The notes below the pieces were generated by a model. The model ran no database searches and had not been told where the DNA came from. It saw only the letters and a program-made list of their open reading frames with translations. A stretch of DNA of 9,993 nt, from the NCBI GenBank assembly GCA_947457715.1, contig CANGXK010000059.1:1-9993 (forward strand), in the 5' to 3' direction. The stretch comes from Gemmatimonadota bacterium (lineage in GTDB: Bacteria; Gemmatimonadota; Gemmatimonadetes; Gemmatimonadales; Gemmatimonadaceae). A program made the position numbers and the translations under genes. Below, piece after piece: positions 1-7,947 of the stretch (position 1 is its first letter; every line of letters starts with the position of its first letter).

Positions 1-1
1 G

Positions 2-1447
2 GAGGTCCGCGAGCGCCTGCGCTTCTTGGTGGATGTCGGACTCGACTACCTCACGCTCAACCGGAGCGCGGAATCGCTCTCCGGCGGTGAAGCGCAACGC
101 ATCCGCCTCGCGACGCAGATCGGTTCGCGTCTCGTCGGGGTGCTGTACATCCTTGACGAGCCCAGCATCGGCTTGCATCAACGTGACAACGGGCGCCTGC
201 TCGCCACGCTCAAGCAGCTGCGTGATCTGGGCAATACGGTCATCGTCGTCGAGCACGACGAAGAAACGATTCGTGACGCCGATTACCTGATCGATCTCGG
301 TCCCGGCGCCGGCAAGCATGGCGGTGAAGTCATCGCCGCCGGCTCCGTGCAGGACGTCATCGATACGCCCACCTCGATCACGGGGCAGTATTTACGCGGC
401 ACGCGACGCGTTGACGTGCCGCTGCAACGCCGCCCGCGGGATGCCGCCCGTATGCTCACCGTGCATGGCGCGCGCGAACACAACTTGCGCGACGTCACCG
501 CCGAGTTCCCGCTCGGGCTGTTCGTGGCGGTGACGGGGGTGTCCGGTTCGGGGAAGTCCACGCTCGTCACCGACATTCTCCAGCGCACACTGTCACGGCA
601 TTTCTTTCGTGCGCGCGTGCTGCCGGGGGCGCACACACGCGTCACCGGACTCGAACACCTCGACAAGATCATCGATATCGACCAGAGCCCGATCGGTCGA
701 ACGCCGCGCTCGAATCCTGCCACCTACACCGGCATCTTCACGCCGGTGCGCGAACTGTTCGCCGAACTGCCTGAAGCGAAAATCCGCGGCTACGGCCCGG
801 GTCGCTTCTCCTTCAATGTGAAGGGTGGCCGCTGCGAGAGCTGTCAGGGGGATGGACTGGTCAAGATCGAGATGCACTTCCTTCCGGATGTCTTCGTGCC
901 CTGCGATGTCTGCAAGGGCAAACGGTTCAATCGCGAAACGCTCGAAGTGCATTTCCGCGGTCGCAGTATCGCCGAGATCCTCGAGCTGACCGTCGAGGAC
1001 GCGTGCGCGGTGTTCGAGAATCAGCCGCGTATCATGCAGAAGCTCGCTACCCTGCGCGACGTCGGATTGGGGTATATCCATCTGGGGCAGAGCGCGACCA
1101 CGCTCTCCGGTGGGGAAGCGCAACGCGTGAAGCTGGCGACCGAGCTCTCCAAGCGTGACACCGGACGCACGTTGTACATCCTCGACGAGCCGACCACGGG
1201 TTTGCACTTCGAAGACGTGCGCGTGTTGCTGGGCGTGCTGCACAAGCTCGTCGAGCGCGGCAACACGGTGCTGGTGATCGAGCACAATCTCGACGTGATC
1301 AAGACCGCCGACTGGATTGTCGACATGGGACCGGAGGGCGGCGTGCGCGGCGGAACCATCGTGGCGCAAGGCACGCCGGAAGAGGTCGCTCTGGTGGAAG
1401 AGAGTCATACCGGTCGCTATCTGGCACCGATGCTCGGCATCCAGTAG
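2..1447 (+). CDS. uvrA: UvrABC system protein A, C-terminal half (5' end outside the window)
   Basis: DNA-damage sensor ATPase of nucleotide excision repair; it loads UvrB at lesions in the cytoplasm. The reading frame is open from base 2, so the gene is cut by the window edge. About 482 codons remain of a protein usually near 940 residues. In order one sees the first ABC signature LSGGEAQR (77-100) with a DEPSIGLHQ Walker B/D-loop (about 155-180), the second Walker [10 protein letters not shown] (536-562), the C-terminal zinc module with two CxxC pairs (cysteine codons 833, 842, 902 and 911, spacing C-x2-C-x19-C-x2-C), the second LSGGEAQR signature (1103-1126), and a second Walker B ending in DEPTTGLH (1184-1207). 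All catalytic elements of this half are intact. It ends in TAG at 1445-1447, 59 bases before sdaAB. Identification is essentially certain from these motifs. Confidence 0.98.
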   Translation, partial: EVRERLRFLVDVGLDYLTLNRSAESLSGGEAQRIRLATQIGSRLVGVLYILDEPSIGLHQRDNGRLLATLKQLRDLGNTVIVVEHDEETIRDADYLIDLGPGAGKHGGEVIAAGSVQDVIDTPTSITGQYLRGTRRVDVPLQRRPRDAARMLTVHGAREHNLRDVTAEFPLGLFVAVTGVSGSGKSTLVTDILQRTLSRHFFRARVLPGAHTRVTGLEHLDKIIDIDQSPIGRTPRSNPATYTGIFTPVRELFAELPEAKIRGYGPGRFSFNVKGGRCESCQGDGLVKIEMHFLPDVFVPCDVCKGKRFNRETLEVHFRGRSIAEILELTVEDACAVFENQPRIMQKLATLRDVGLGYIHLGQSATTLSGGEAQRVKLATELSKRDTGRTLYILDEPTTGLHFEDVRVLLGVLHKLVERGNTVLVIEHNLDVIKTADWIVDMGPEGGVRGGTIVAQGTPEEVALVEESHTGRYLAPMLGIQ

Positions 1448-1473
1448 CCGGCGCGGCTCGGCACCGGCTTTCT
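1446..1473 (+). terminator. weak hairpin after uvrA, possible terminator
   Basis: AGCCGG (1446-1451) and CCGGCT (1464-1469) are perfect inverted repeats with a 12-base loop. They are followed by a short, interrupted T stretch (TTTCTGTT, 1469-1476). The hairpin overlaps the uvrA stop codon. The stem is short and the T tract poor, so this is only a candidate terminator separating uvrA from sdaAB. Confidence 0.3.
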
Positions 1474-1474
1474 G

Positions 1475-1501
1475 TTGTCCCGCATAGCTGGCAGGTACAT
1501 T
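1475..1501 (+). promoter_or_regulatory. candidate sdaAB promoter, -10 close to the ATG
   Basis: A TTGTCC -35-like hexamer (1475-1480) lies 15 bases upstream of TACATT (1496-1501). Only five bases separate TACATT from the ATG at 1507, and there is no purine-rich ribosome-binding site in front of the gene. A start site at the usual distance from this -10 would fall on or next to the A of ATG, implying a leaderless message. The 15-base spacer is shorter than the ideal 17, which lowers confidence. Confidence 0.4.
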
Positions 1502-1506
1502 CCCGT

Positions 1507-2175
1507 ATGGTCTCCCTCCTCGATATCATCGGTCCAGTCATGGTCGGACCGAGCAGCTCGCATACCGCAGGCGCTTGCCGTCTGGGACTGCTCGCACGCT
1601 GCCTGGTCGGCGGCACGCCGGACAAGGCGCACATTGAATTGCATGGATCGTTCGCCCGCACCGGAGAAGGTCACGGGACCGATAAAGCGATCGTGGGAGG
1701 CCTCATGGGCTTTCGCCCCGACGATGAACGCCTGCGTACGGCGCTCGACATCATGGAGCGCGAGGGGCTTGCCTACCGGTTTGAAAAAACCTCACTGGGC
1801 GACGACGCGCACCCCAACACCGTGCGCATCACGCTCGAGCGCGGCGACCGCACCGCACAAATGGTTGGTGCCTCGCTCGGCGCCGGTCGCGTCCTAGTTA
1901 CCGAGATCGACGGGTATCCCGTGGAGATTCCCGGCAACCTCCACACGATCGTACTGGTCGCCGAAGACGTGAAGGGATCGGTCGCCCGTATCGCCGGCAT
2001 TCTCGCTGAGGCCAGCTGCAACATCGCCACCCTCCGGCTCTCGCGAAAAGAGCGCGGCGGTGATGCGTTCATGGTCATCGAGGTCGATGAGCAGCCCGAT
2101 GAGTCGGTGCGTGATGCCATCCGTGCGCTTGGCTGGGTGAAGTGGGCGTTCCGTCTCGACAAGGTGGGTGCCTGA
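1507..2175 (+). CDS. sdaAB: L-serine dehydratase, iron-sulfur-dependent, beta subunit
   Basis: Small subunit of the two-chain (Bacillus-type) L-serine ammonia-lyase, which converts L-serine to pyruvate and ammonia with a [4Fe-4S] cluster held by the alpha subunit. The 222 residues match the usual length of about 220. The N-terminal serine-dehydratase beta domain shows the conserved GPSSSHT stretch at residues 14-20 and SFARTGEGHGTDKA near residues 48-61. The C-terminus, about residues 148-222, is an ACT domain (IVLVAEDVKGSVARIAGIL and following), a probable ligand-sensing or regulatory module. ATG 1507 is chosen because the family begins at this Met, although no Shine-Dalgarno is present. The stop TGA (2173-2175) shares its A with the ATG of sdaAA, so the subunits are translationally coupled. 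Confidence 0.96.
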   Translation: MVSLLDIIGPVMVGPSSSHTAGACRLGLLARCLVGGTPDKAHIELHGSFARTGEGHGTDKAIVGGLMGFRPDDERLRTALDIMEREGLAYRFEKTSLGDDAHPNTVRITLERGDRTAQMVGASLGAGRVLVTEIDGYPVEIPGNLHTIVLVAEDVKGSVARIAGILAEASCNIATLRLSRKERGGDAFMVIEVDEQPDESVRDAIRALGWVKWAFRLDKVGA

Positions 2176-3059
2176 TGTATCGAGCGCTGGCCGATGCCAT
2201 TCGCGACGCGGAAGCGCGCGGCGTGACGCTGTCGCAGGTCGCTCTGGAGGCGGAAGCGAAGGACCAGGGGCGCACCGTGGAGAGCATCCGCGATGCGTTG
2301 CGTCGCGCGCTGGTGGTGATGCGCGAGGCGGTCGACCGCGGCATGGTCGGCGACCTCAAGTCCTCATCGGGGTTGGTGGGTGGTGACGCCGCGAAGCTGC
2401 GCACCGGTCCCGATGGTCCGCTCGCCAACACCGCGTTCCGTGACGTGCTGGCGCGCGCGATCGCCGTGCAGGAAGTGAACGCGGCCATGGGCGTCATTGT
2501 CGCCGCACCGACCGCCGGTGGGGCAGGGGTGCTGCCGGCGGTGCTCACCGGGATTGCCATGGCGCGTGGCATCGACGACGAACGGATCATCGATGCGCTG
2601 GCCACGGCCGGACTGATCGGGGCCGTCGTCGCGGAACGGGCGTCGCTGTCTGGCGCCGAGGGGGGCTGTCAGGCCGAGACCGGTGCGGCTGCCGGCATGG
2701 CGGCTGGGGCAGCCGTGGAGATGCTGGGTGGTTCACCGCGCCAGGTCGGACACGCCACGGCGCTCGCGCAGCAGGGGACCCTTGGGCTCGTGTGCGACCC
2801 GCTGGGCGGGCTCGTGGAACTGCCCTGTGTCTTTCGCAATGCGACCGGTGCCGCGATTGCCATGGCCGCCATCGAAATGGCCATGGCCGGGATCGAGTTC
2901 GCGATTCCGGCGGACGAAGTGATCGACACGATGGGCGAGATCGGTGCGAACATGGACGTGCGCTACCGTGAGACCGCCGGTGGCGGACTGGCGGCTACGC
3001 CAACCGGTCGTCGGCTCGCCAAGGAACGGTTGTACGAGATCAAGCGTGCCGATGGCTGA
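2175..3059 (+). CDS. sdaAA: L-serine dehydratase, iron-sulfur-dependent, alpha subunit
   Basis: Catalytic, cluster-bearing subunit of L-serine dehydratase; 294 residues, close to the roughly 300 of Bacillus SdaAA. Three cysteines (residues 165, 207 and 218; GGC, LVC and LPC contexts) have the C-x41-C-x10-C spacing of the [4Fe-4S] ligands in the family, leaving the fourth iron free for substrate. Gly/Ala-rich helices typical of the alpha domain surround them (TAGGAGVLPAVLTGIA around 115-130). The C-terminal tail carries no cysteine, unlike the single-chain type-1 enzymes whose last Cys plugs the active site. The ATG at 2175 overlaps the sdaAB stop (TGATG) and has an AAGGTG ribosome-binding site at 2161-2166, eight bases upstream. 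Its last eight bases overlap the next gene. Confidence 0.96.
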   Translation: MYRALADAIRDAEARGVTLSQVALEAEAKDQGRTVESIRDALRRALVVMREAVDRGMVGDLKSSSGLVGGDAAKLRTGPDGPLANTAFRDVLARAIAVQEVNAAMGVIVAAPTAGGAGVLPAVLTGIAMARGIDDERIIDALATAGLIGAVVAERASLSGAEGGCQAETGAAAGMAAGAAVEMLGGSPRQVGHATALAQQGTLGLVCDPLGGLVELPCVFRNATGAAIAMAAIEMAMAGIEFAIPADEVIDTMGEIGANMDVRYRETAGGGLAATPTGRRLAKERLYEIKRADG

Positions 3060-4005
3060 GGCCGTTGGTCGCCCGAGGGTGCGGGCCTCCCGCGCCCTGT
3101 TCGGGGTGCTGCTGGCCGTAAGTGCGTGCGCTCTCGCCTCGTCGCAGCGCGATTGGCGGTGGGTCGTCACCGGCGAGCCGGCGCTGCGCGATCTCGTGCA
3201 GGTGGGTGCCTTTGCCGATCCCCGACTCCGGGAGGCGTCGGGCAGCGTGCCCAGCGAGCGCGAGCCCGGTGTGTTCTGGTCGCAGAATGACAGCGGCAAC
3301 GACGCCGTCCTGTTCGCATACGATTCGGCCGGAACGTCCCGGGGCAGCGTCATCGTCACGGGGGCGAAGAACACCGACTGGGAAGCCGTCGCGCCCGGAC
3401 CGTGCCCCGCGGGACGCTGCCTGTATATCGGCGACGTCGGTGACAATTTCGCGGTGCGCCGCAGCGTGTCGGTGCTGCGGGTGCCGGCCCCCATTACTTC
3501 CGACTCACGAACCGAGGCGGCCCAGCGCCTGCGGGTGCGCTATGCGGGCGGCGCGACCGATGTCGAGGCGATGTGGGTCGCCCCGGATTCCAGTATCTGG
3601 TTCGCCACCAAACGACCGGCCAGCGGTTCCGCGGGTCGCGCGCGGCCATCCCGACTCTACCGGGTGTCGTCCCCCGACTGGAGCGGCGATCGTACGGCTC
3701 GCGCGGAGCTTGTGGACTCGCTGCCGATCGTGCCGGTGAGGTCCACCGTGCGTGACTGGGTCACCGACGCTGCCCTCTCGCCGGCGGGTGCCGATGGGCG
3801 GCGCCGGCTGGCTGTGCTCACCTACGGATCGGTGTACGTCTTCGATGCCGATCCAAACACCGGGCGCCCCGGGGCGCAGCTGGCGCGCTGTGCGGTTCCG
3901 CTGTGGGAAGCGCAAGCTGAAGGGATCAGCTGGCTGCCTGATGGCCGGCTGCTGCTGGTCAACGAGGGACGCGGGGGGCGGCTCTATGCGGGCCGCTGTC
4001 CCTGA
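3052..4005 (+). CDS. predicted lipoprotein, probable beta-propeller, function unknown
   Basis: A 317-residue exported protein. The N-terminus has Arg residues (7-14), a hydrophobic core LFGVLLAV (16-23) and a VSAC lipobox ending at Cys26, so lipidation and membrane anchoring are predicted. The body has recurring short beta-rich motifs: WSQNDSGND (76-84), DWEAVA (109-114), CPAGRCLYIGDVGDN (118-132), DVEAMW (170-175) and, near the end, EGISWLPDGRLLLVNEG. Repeated Asp/Trp/Gly turns of this kind suggest a propeller, and I recall similar uncharacterised proteins in other bacteria, but I assign no enzymatic role. ATG 3052 overlaps the end of sdaAA by eight bases (ATGGCTGA). It is the only start placing the signal peptide at the N-terminus; no Shine-Dalgarno is seen, so translation is probably coupled to sdaAA. 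The frame stays open upstream to 2944, but that part is antisense-like shadow. Confidence 0.85.
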   Translation: MAEAVGRPRVRASRALFGVLLAVSACALASSQRDWRWVVTGEPALRDLVQVGAFADPRLREASGSVPSEREPGVFWSQNDSGNDAVLFAYDSAGTSRGSVIVTGAKNTDWEAVAPGPCPAGRCLYIGDVGDNFAVRRSVSVLRVPAPITSDSRTEAAQRLRVRYAGGATDVEAMWVAPDSSIWFATKRPASGSAGRARPSRLYRVSSPDWSGDRTARAELVDSLPIVPVRSTVRDWVTDAALSPAGADGRRRLAVLTYGSVYVFDADPNTGRPGAQLARCAVPLWEAQAEGISWLPDGRLLLVNEGRGGRLYAGRCP

Positions 4006-4035
4006 GGCCCCGATGCGAGGGCGAGGCGCGCGCCA

Positions 4036-4041
4036 TACATT
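4036..4041 (+). promoter_or_regulatory. candidate -10 element upstream of ybjN-pspA
   Basis: TACATT followed by C lies in the 115-base gap before the ybjN-like gene, about 80 bases from its ATG. I see no convincing -35. Just downstream, TTCGCC and GGCGAA (within 4044-4067) form a six-base inverted repeat with an 11-base loop that would lie in the 5' leader. The main support is that the same TA(C/G)ATTC element occurs before three other units in this window. Confidence 0.25.
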
Positions 4042-4120
4042 CGCTTCGCCTGCGCACACTCGGCGAAACCCCCGGCAGGCGCCGCCGTACGGATCGACAT
4101 CCGAACCCAAGGAATCGAAC

Positions 4121-4525
4121 ATGGTCACGCGAGAAGACATCGAGGCATTCCTCGATCGATTGAGTGCCGACGGCGCCTCCCATCAGGAACTGGAGCCCGG
4201 GTTGTGGCTCGTGCGGCCCAGCGGCGCGCTGGAGTTCGACGTGGTCATCACACACAATCCGCCCGTGCTGCTGCTTCGGGTCAAGGTGATGCCACTCCCG
4301 GCCGACGCTTCTCACCAGGCGGCTCTCAATCGTCGCCTGCTCGAACTGAATGCCGGCGACCTGCTCCACGGCTCCTACGGTATCGATCAAGACAACGTCG
4401 TCCTGACCGAGGCCCTCGAACTCGCGCATCTCGATTTCGAGGAGTTCCTCGCGTCGTACGAAAGCATGACTCTCTCGCTCACATCGCATCTTCGTGAGCT
4501 GGCCGCCTTCCGCGAGGCTCGCTGA
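4121..4525 (+). CDS. YbjN-domain / CesT-like small protein
   Basis: A 134-residue soluble alpha/beta protein of the YbjN / type III secretion chaperone-like fold. A starting helix (residues 4-15), strands around GLWLVRPSGALEFDVVITHNPPVLLLRVKVMPLP (27-60), a long helix AALNRRLLELNAGDLLHGSYGI (67-88), then DNVVLTEALELAHLDFEEF and a C-terminal helix match the YbjN layout. ATG 4121 has a good AAGGA ribosome-binding site at 4109-4113. The stop is three bases before pspA, so the two form an operon. YbjN-like proteins recur next to PspA in several phyla, so a chaperone or adaptor role for PspA is plausible but inferred. Family assignment is from pattern and context, not from a hallmark catalytic motif. 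Confidence 0.8.
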   Translation: MVTREDIEAFLDRLSADGASHQELEPGLWLVRPSGALEFDVVITHNPPVLLLRVKVMPLPADASHQAALNRRLLELNAGDLLHGSYGIDQDNVVLTEALELAHLDFEEFLASYESMTLSLTSHLRELAAFREAR

Positions 4526-4528
4526 ACC

Positions 4529-5401
<873 letters not shown>

Positions 5402-5430
5402 TTCACGGCGTCGTGACTCAGCGGTAGATT
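5402..5430 (+). promoter_or_regulatory. candidate promoter for the dgcN-like gene
   Basis: TTCACG (5402-5407) is spaced 17 bases from TAGATT (5425-5430), each matching four of six sigma70 consensus positions. It begins directly after the pspA stop. A transcript from here would carry a leader of about 65 bases containing the hairpin at 5455-5480. Confidence 0.4.
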
Positions 5431-5454
5431 CCCCGTATCCCTTCCGGTCGCCTG

Positions 5455-5480
5455 CGGCGGCTCCTCTTCAGGGGCCGCCG
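5455..5480 (+). terminator. strong 11-bp hairpin between pspA and dgcN (terminator-like or leader element)
   Basis: CGGCGGCTCCT (5455-5465) pairs with AGGGGCCGCCG (5470-5480) over 11 positions, one of them a U-G wobble, closing a CTTC tetraloop. The stem is very stable, but only TT and scattered T follow, so as an intrinsic terminator it is atypical. It could end the ybjN-pspA message, protect its 3' end, or act as a leader structure of the downstream gene. Its 3' arm can instead pair with 5492-5497. Confidence 0.5.
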
Positions 5481-5504
5481 TTCGCGTATTCGCCCCTCCG
5501 CATC

Positions 5505-6596
5505 ATGGCTCTGTCGCGTCGCTTTCTGATCCTCGCCGAAGGCAGCTTCGGCCCGCTCAGCTCCAAGACCGCCAACGCCTGCATCCGCTATGTGCCGGAT
5601 GAAGTGGCCGCCGTCCTCGATAGTGCGACCGCCGGTCGCACTGCGCAGGACGTGCTCGGCTTCGGTGGCCACATTCCGGTCGTCGCCGACTTCTCGTCGG
5701 GGATGGCGCATCGTCCGACGGCGCTGCTGATCGGCATCGCTCCCGCCGGTGGACAGTTCCCCGATGCGTGGCGCTCCATTGTTCGCGATGCGCTGCGCGC
5801 CGGTCTCGATGTCTGGAGTGGCCTGCACACCCTGCTCGGCGATGACCGCGAATTCGCCGCACTGGCCGCGGCCTCAGGCGCGACGATCCGCGATCTGCGT
5901 CGCGCGCCGACGGGGCTCGACGTCGCGTCAGGCCGCGTCCGCGATCTCGAGGCCACGATTGTGCTCACCGTCGGTACCGACTGCAACATCGGGAAGATGA
6001 CGGCGCAGTTGCAGGTGCAATCGTCGGTGCGGCAACTTGGCCAGCGCGTGAATTTTGCCGCCACCGGGCAGACGGGCATTCTGGTGGAAGGGCGCGGCAT
6101 CGCGGTCGATGCCGTCATCGCCGACTTCGTCGCCGGTGCGGCCGAGTCGCTCACGATCGACGCGGCGGTGGCGGCGGACATCGTGTTGGTGGAGGGGCAG
6201 GGCTCGCTCATTCATCCGGCCTATTCCGGCGTCACTCTGGGCCTGATGCACGGGGCGATGCCGCATGCGATGGTGCTCTGTGCGCAGCCTTCGCGCACGA
6301 CGATCCATCGCAATCCGTGGGTGCAGATCCCGTCCCTGAGCGACATGATCCGCTTGTATGAAGGGGCCATGGAGGCCCTGCGTCCGTCGCCGGTGATCGC
6401 GATCGCGCTGAATACGTTCGATCTCGCCGACCGTGAGGCACGCAAAGCGATCGAGCGCGTTCGATCGGAGACTGGTCTGCCCACGACCGATCCGGTGCGC
6501 TACGAACCACTCGTCATCGCCGAAGCCATTGTGGCGTTTCACGTGGAGCGCATGGCGGAACGCGCTGTTCTGATCCCGCCCGCAACATTTGGGTGA
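5505..6596 (+). CDS. DUF1611 P-loop protein, DgcN-like (D-glutamate N-acetyltransferase family)
   Basis: A 363-residue protein of the DUF1611 family. The N-terminal half (about 1-145) is a Rossmann-like domain beginning RFLILAEGSFGPLSSKTANACIRY. The C-terminal half is a P-loop domain with GTDCNIGKMT (residues 157-166), the family's modified Walker A. It then shows FAATGQTGILVEGRGIAVDAVIADFVAGAAE and LVEGQGSLIHPAYSGVTLGLMHG, both highly typical. The characterised member DgcN acetylates D-glutamate in a D-amino-acid catabolic route, partnered by the deacetylase DgcA; other members are unassigned. No dgcA or dipeptide-epimerase gene follows here, so the substrate is uncertain. ATG 5505 is the first good start and lacks a Shine-Dalgarno. 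The last four bases overlap the next gene (GTGA). Confidence 0.88.
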   Translation: MALSRRFLILAEGSFGPLSSKTANACIRYVPDEVAAVLDSATAGRTAQDVLGFGGHIPVVADFSSGMAHRPTALLIGIAPAGGQFPDAWRSIVRDALRAGLDVWSGLHTLLGDDREFAALAAASGATIRDLRRAPTGLDVASGRVRDLEATIVLTVGTDCNIGKMTAQLQVQSSVRQLGQRVNFAATGQTGILVEGRGIAVDAVIADFVAGAAESLTIDAAVAADIVLVEGQGSLIHPAYSGVTLGLMHGAMPHAMVLCAQPSRTTIHRNPWVQIPSLSDMIRLYEGAMEALRPSPVIAIALNTFDLADREARKAIERVRSETGLPTTDPVRYEPLVIAEAIVAFHVERMAERAVLIPPATFG

Positions 6597-7399
6597 CACA
6601 CGATGGGGGGCACGGTCACATCGTGTCGCCCATGACGAAACCACGACTCCTCTCGGTGGCGCGCGCGCGCGCCGAAATTTCGGCGGGTGTTCCCGGACGC
6701 TGCGCCATCAGTGTCCGGGTGCTCGACGACGTCACGTTGCGGATTCATGCCGGCGAGTTGCTGCTGGTGCGGGCGCCGGAGCCGCTGGGACAATCGATGC
6801 TGCTGGCCGTCCTCGCCGGCAGCGCGCATTCGCCGCGGCATCGGTACATCCGGGCCGTGCGAGACGCGGCCCCCGATCTGCGTATTCGTCGGGCGGCGCT
6901 GCACCGGGATGCGGTGCACGAAATCGTGCGCGGTTGGCAGGAGGCGGCGATTACGACACGCTCTCCAGCGGCCCCGCCGGCGTCGCGGACCCTGTATCTG
7001 CTACGGGCGTCACGGGTTGGCCGACTGTCGCGGCGTGAAGCCGCCGAATGGCGGACATGGGGTCGGCACGCGCATGAACGGCGTGACGGCATCGTGATCG
7101 CCTGTCCACCAGTGTCGGTGAGTACCGGCCACGAATCTCGTCAACTGCCGGTGCGCGCCGCGTACGAGCCCATCGCAGCGTACGCGTTGGGTACCCCCGC
7201 GATGACCTCCGGCACGATTCGCCTGCTCGAACTGCGAGCGGGGCGCCTGCACCGTGTGAGGACGCCCCGCCGATACCGCTCCAACACCGGGCGACTTACT
7301 GACGGCCCAGAGCCGCGCCCGTGGTCTGCGCGCGATAGTAGTGACGCTCACGCGCCGACCGCTTCCCATCCATCGCCCAGAGCGTTGCCTGAATCATGA
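6593..7399 (+). CDS. degenerate ABC-ATPase-like protein, function unknown
   Basis: Unrecognised product of 268 residues if the GTG at 6593 is used, which overlaps the dgcN-like stop as GTGA. Inner in-frame starts at GTG 6623 and ATG 6632 are equally possible, and none has a Shine-Dalgarno. Residues 41-77 (VRVLDDVTLRIHAGELLLVR and on) read like the opening of an ABC ATPase domain, but the P-loop position is APEPLGQSM (61-69), with Gln for the catalytic Lys. A hydrophobic TLYLLRAS (133-140) sits where Walker B would be but has no Asp-Glu, and no LSGGQ is seen. GIVIACPP (166-173) resembles the last strand. It is therefore probably a non-hydrolysing relic or binding domain. The last 50 residues are Arg/Pro/Ser-rich and overlap the opposite gene, so the true C-terminus may differ. 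Confidence 0.6.
   Translation: MTHDGGHGHIVSPMTKPRLLSVARARAEISAGVPGRCAISVRVLDDVTLRIHAGELLLVRAPEPLGQSMLLAVLAGSAHSPRHRYIRAVRDAAPDLRIRRAALHRDAVHEIVRGWQEAAITTRSPAAPPASRTLYLLRASRVGRLSRREAAEWRTWGRHAHERRDGIVIACPPVSVSTGHESRQLPVRAAYEPIAAYALGTPAMTSGTIRLLELRAGRLHRVRTPRRYRSNTGRLTDGPEPRPWSARDSSDAHAPTASHPSPRALPES
6658..6685. repeat. two overlapping perfect palindromes with alternating GC tract
   Basis: Bases 6658-6673 are GG, then alternating CG, then CC, a perfect 16-base palindrome with Z-DNA-prone purine-pyrimidine alternation. Bases 6670-6685, CGCCGAAATTTCGGCG, are a second perfect 16-base palindrome sharing its first four bases. AAATTT is conspicuous in this GC-rich surrounding. They lie inside the start region of the ABC-like gene, 26 to 53 bases after its innermost candidate ATG. 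Confidence 0.7.
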
Positions 7400-7913
7400 C
7401 GCCGCGCATGCGGCGCGTGTGTTCCGGCGCCGGCACGGTGTGGGAGGTGCCGACGATCGCCGGCTCCGGCGCGAGTGCCTCGCCGACGTACTGGCCCTGC
7501 CACGTGCCCAGCTTCACTGTGCCGTCGGTCTTCTGCATGATGAACACGCGACCGACCACCGGTTCGCCATTGATGATGGTCTGCCCGGTCACCGGGTCAA
7601 CGGGCCACGTGCCCGATGCCTGCGGTGCCGGCGCAGCGGCAGCGGCGGCCTGCATCAGCATGGCGCTGTCGGGCATCGCCATCGAGTCGGCCATGGCCGT
7701 CGTGTCGGTACGCTGCGTGCTGTCCTGCATCATCGAGTCGGCGGGCGCGACGGCCGCTGCCGCCGCGGGCGGCTGCGCGGGTGCTGCGGCGGGCGGGGTG
7801 GTCTGCTGTCCACCCTGACTGCGTGCCGCCATGGCGACCGCCACGAGGGCGCCGATGCCGACAACGGTGGAAACGCGCGAGATGACGCGCGGGCGATCCT
7901 GGCGAGGCTTCAT
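7296..7913 (-). CDS. Ala/Pro-rich exported protein, function unknown
   Basis: A 205-residue protein with a basic N-terminus (KPRQDRPR) and a hydrophobic segment at about residues 13-30, a signal peptide or membrane anchor with a possible AMA|ARS cleavage. A low-complexity Ala/Pro stretch (39-57) and a Met/Asp/Ser/Thr-rich stretch (58-86) follow. The compact C-terminal region, about 101-199, has GTWPVDPVTGQTIINGEPVVGRVFI and then KLGTWQGQYVGEAL, which looks like a small folded beta domain. Codon use is convincing on this strand, and the opposite frame is a shadow extension of cysS. The start is the ATG at 7911-7913, with no clear ribosome-binding site. The gene is divergent from cysS with a 126-base gap and converges on the ABC-like gene, sharing 104 bp at the 3' ends. 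I recognise no family. Confidence 0.75.
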   Translation of the reverse strand: MKPRQDRPRVISRVSTVVGIGALVAVAMAARSQGGQQTTPPAAAPAQPPAAAAAVAPADSMMQDSTQRTDTTAMADSMAMPDSAMLMQAAAAAAPAPQASGTWPVDPVTGQTIINGEPVVGRVFIMQKTDGTVKLGTWQGQYVGEALAPEPAIVGTSHTVPAPEHTRRMRGVMIQATLWAMDGKRSARERHYYRAQTTGAALGRQ

Positions 7914-7947
7914 GGAGACGGTCCGGGTGGAAGTGGGGGAGCAACAT

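Noticed and set aside
593..1408. 271-codon minus-strand frame opposite uvrA
   Set aside because: It is a shadow of uvrA; the + frame is unmistakable.
2944..3051. Upstream in-frame extension of the lipoprotein gene
   Set aside because: It would bury the signal peptide and lies wholly within sdaAA.
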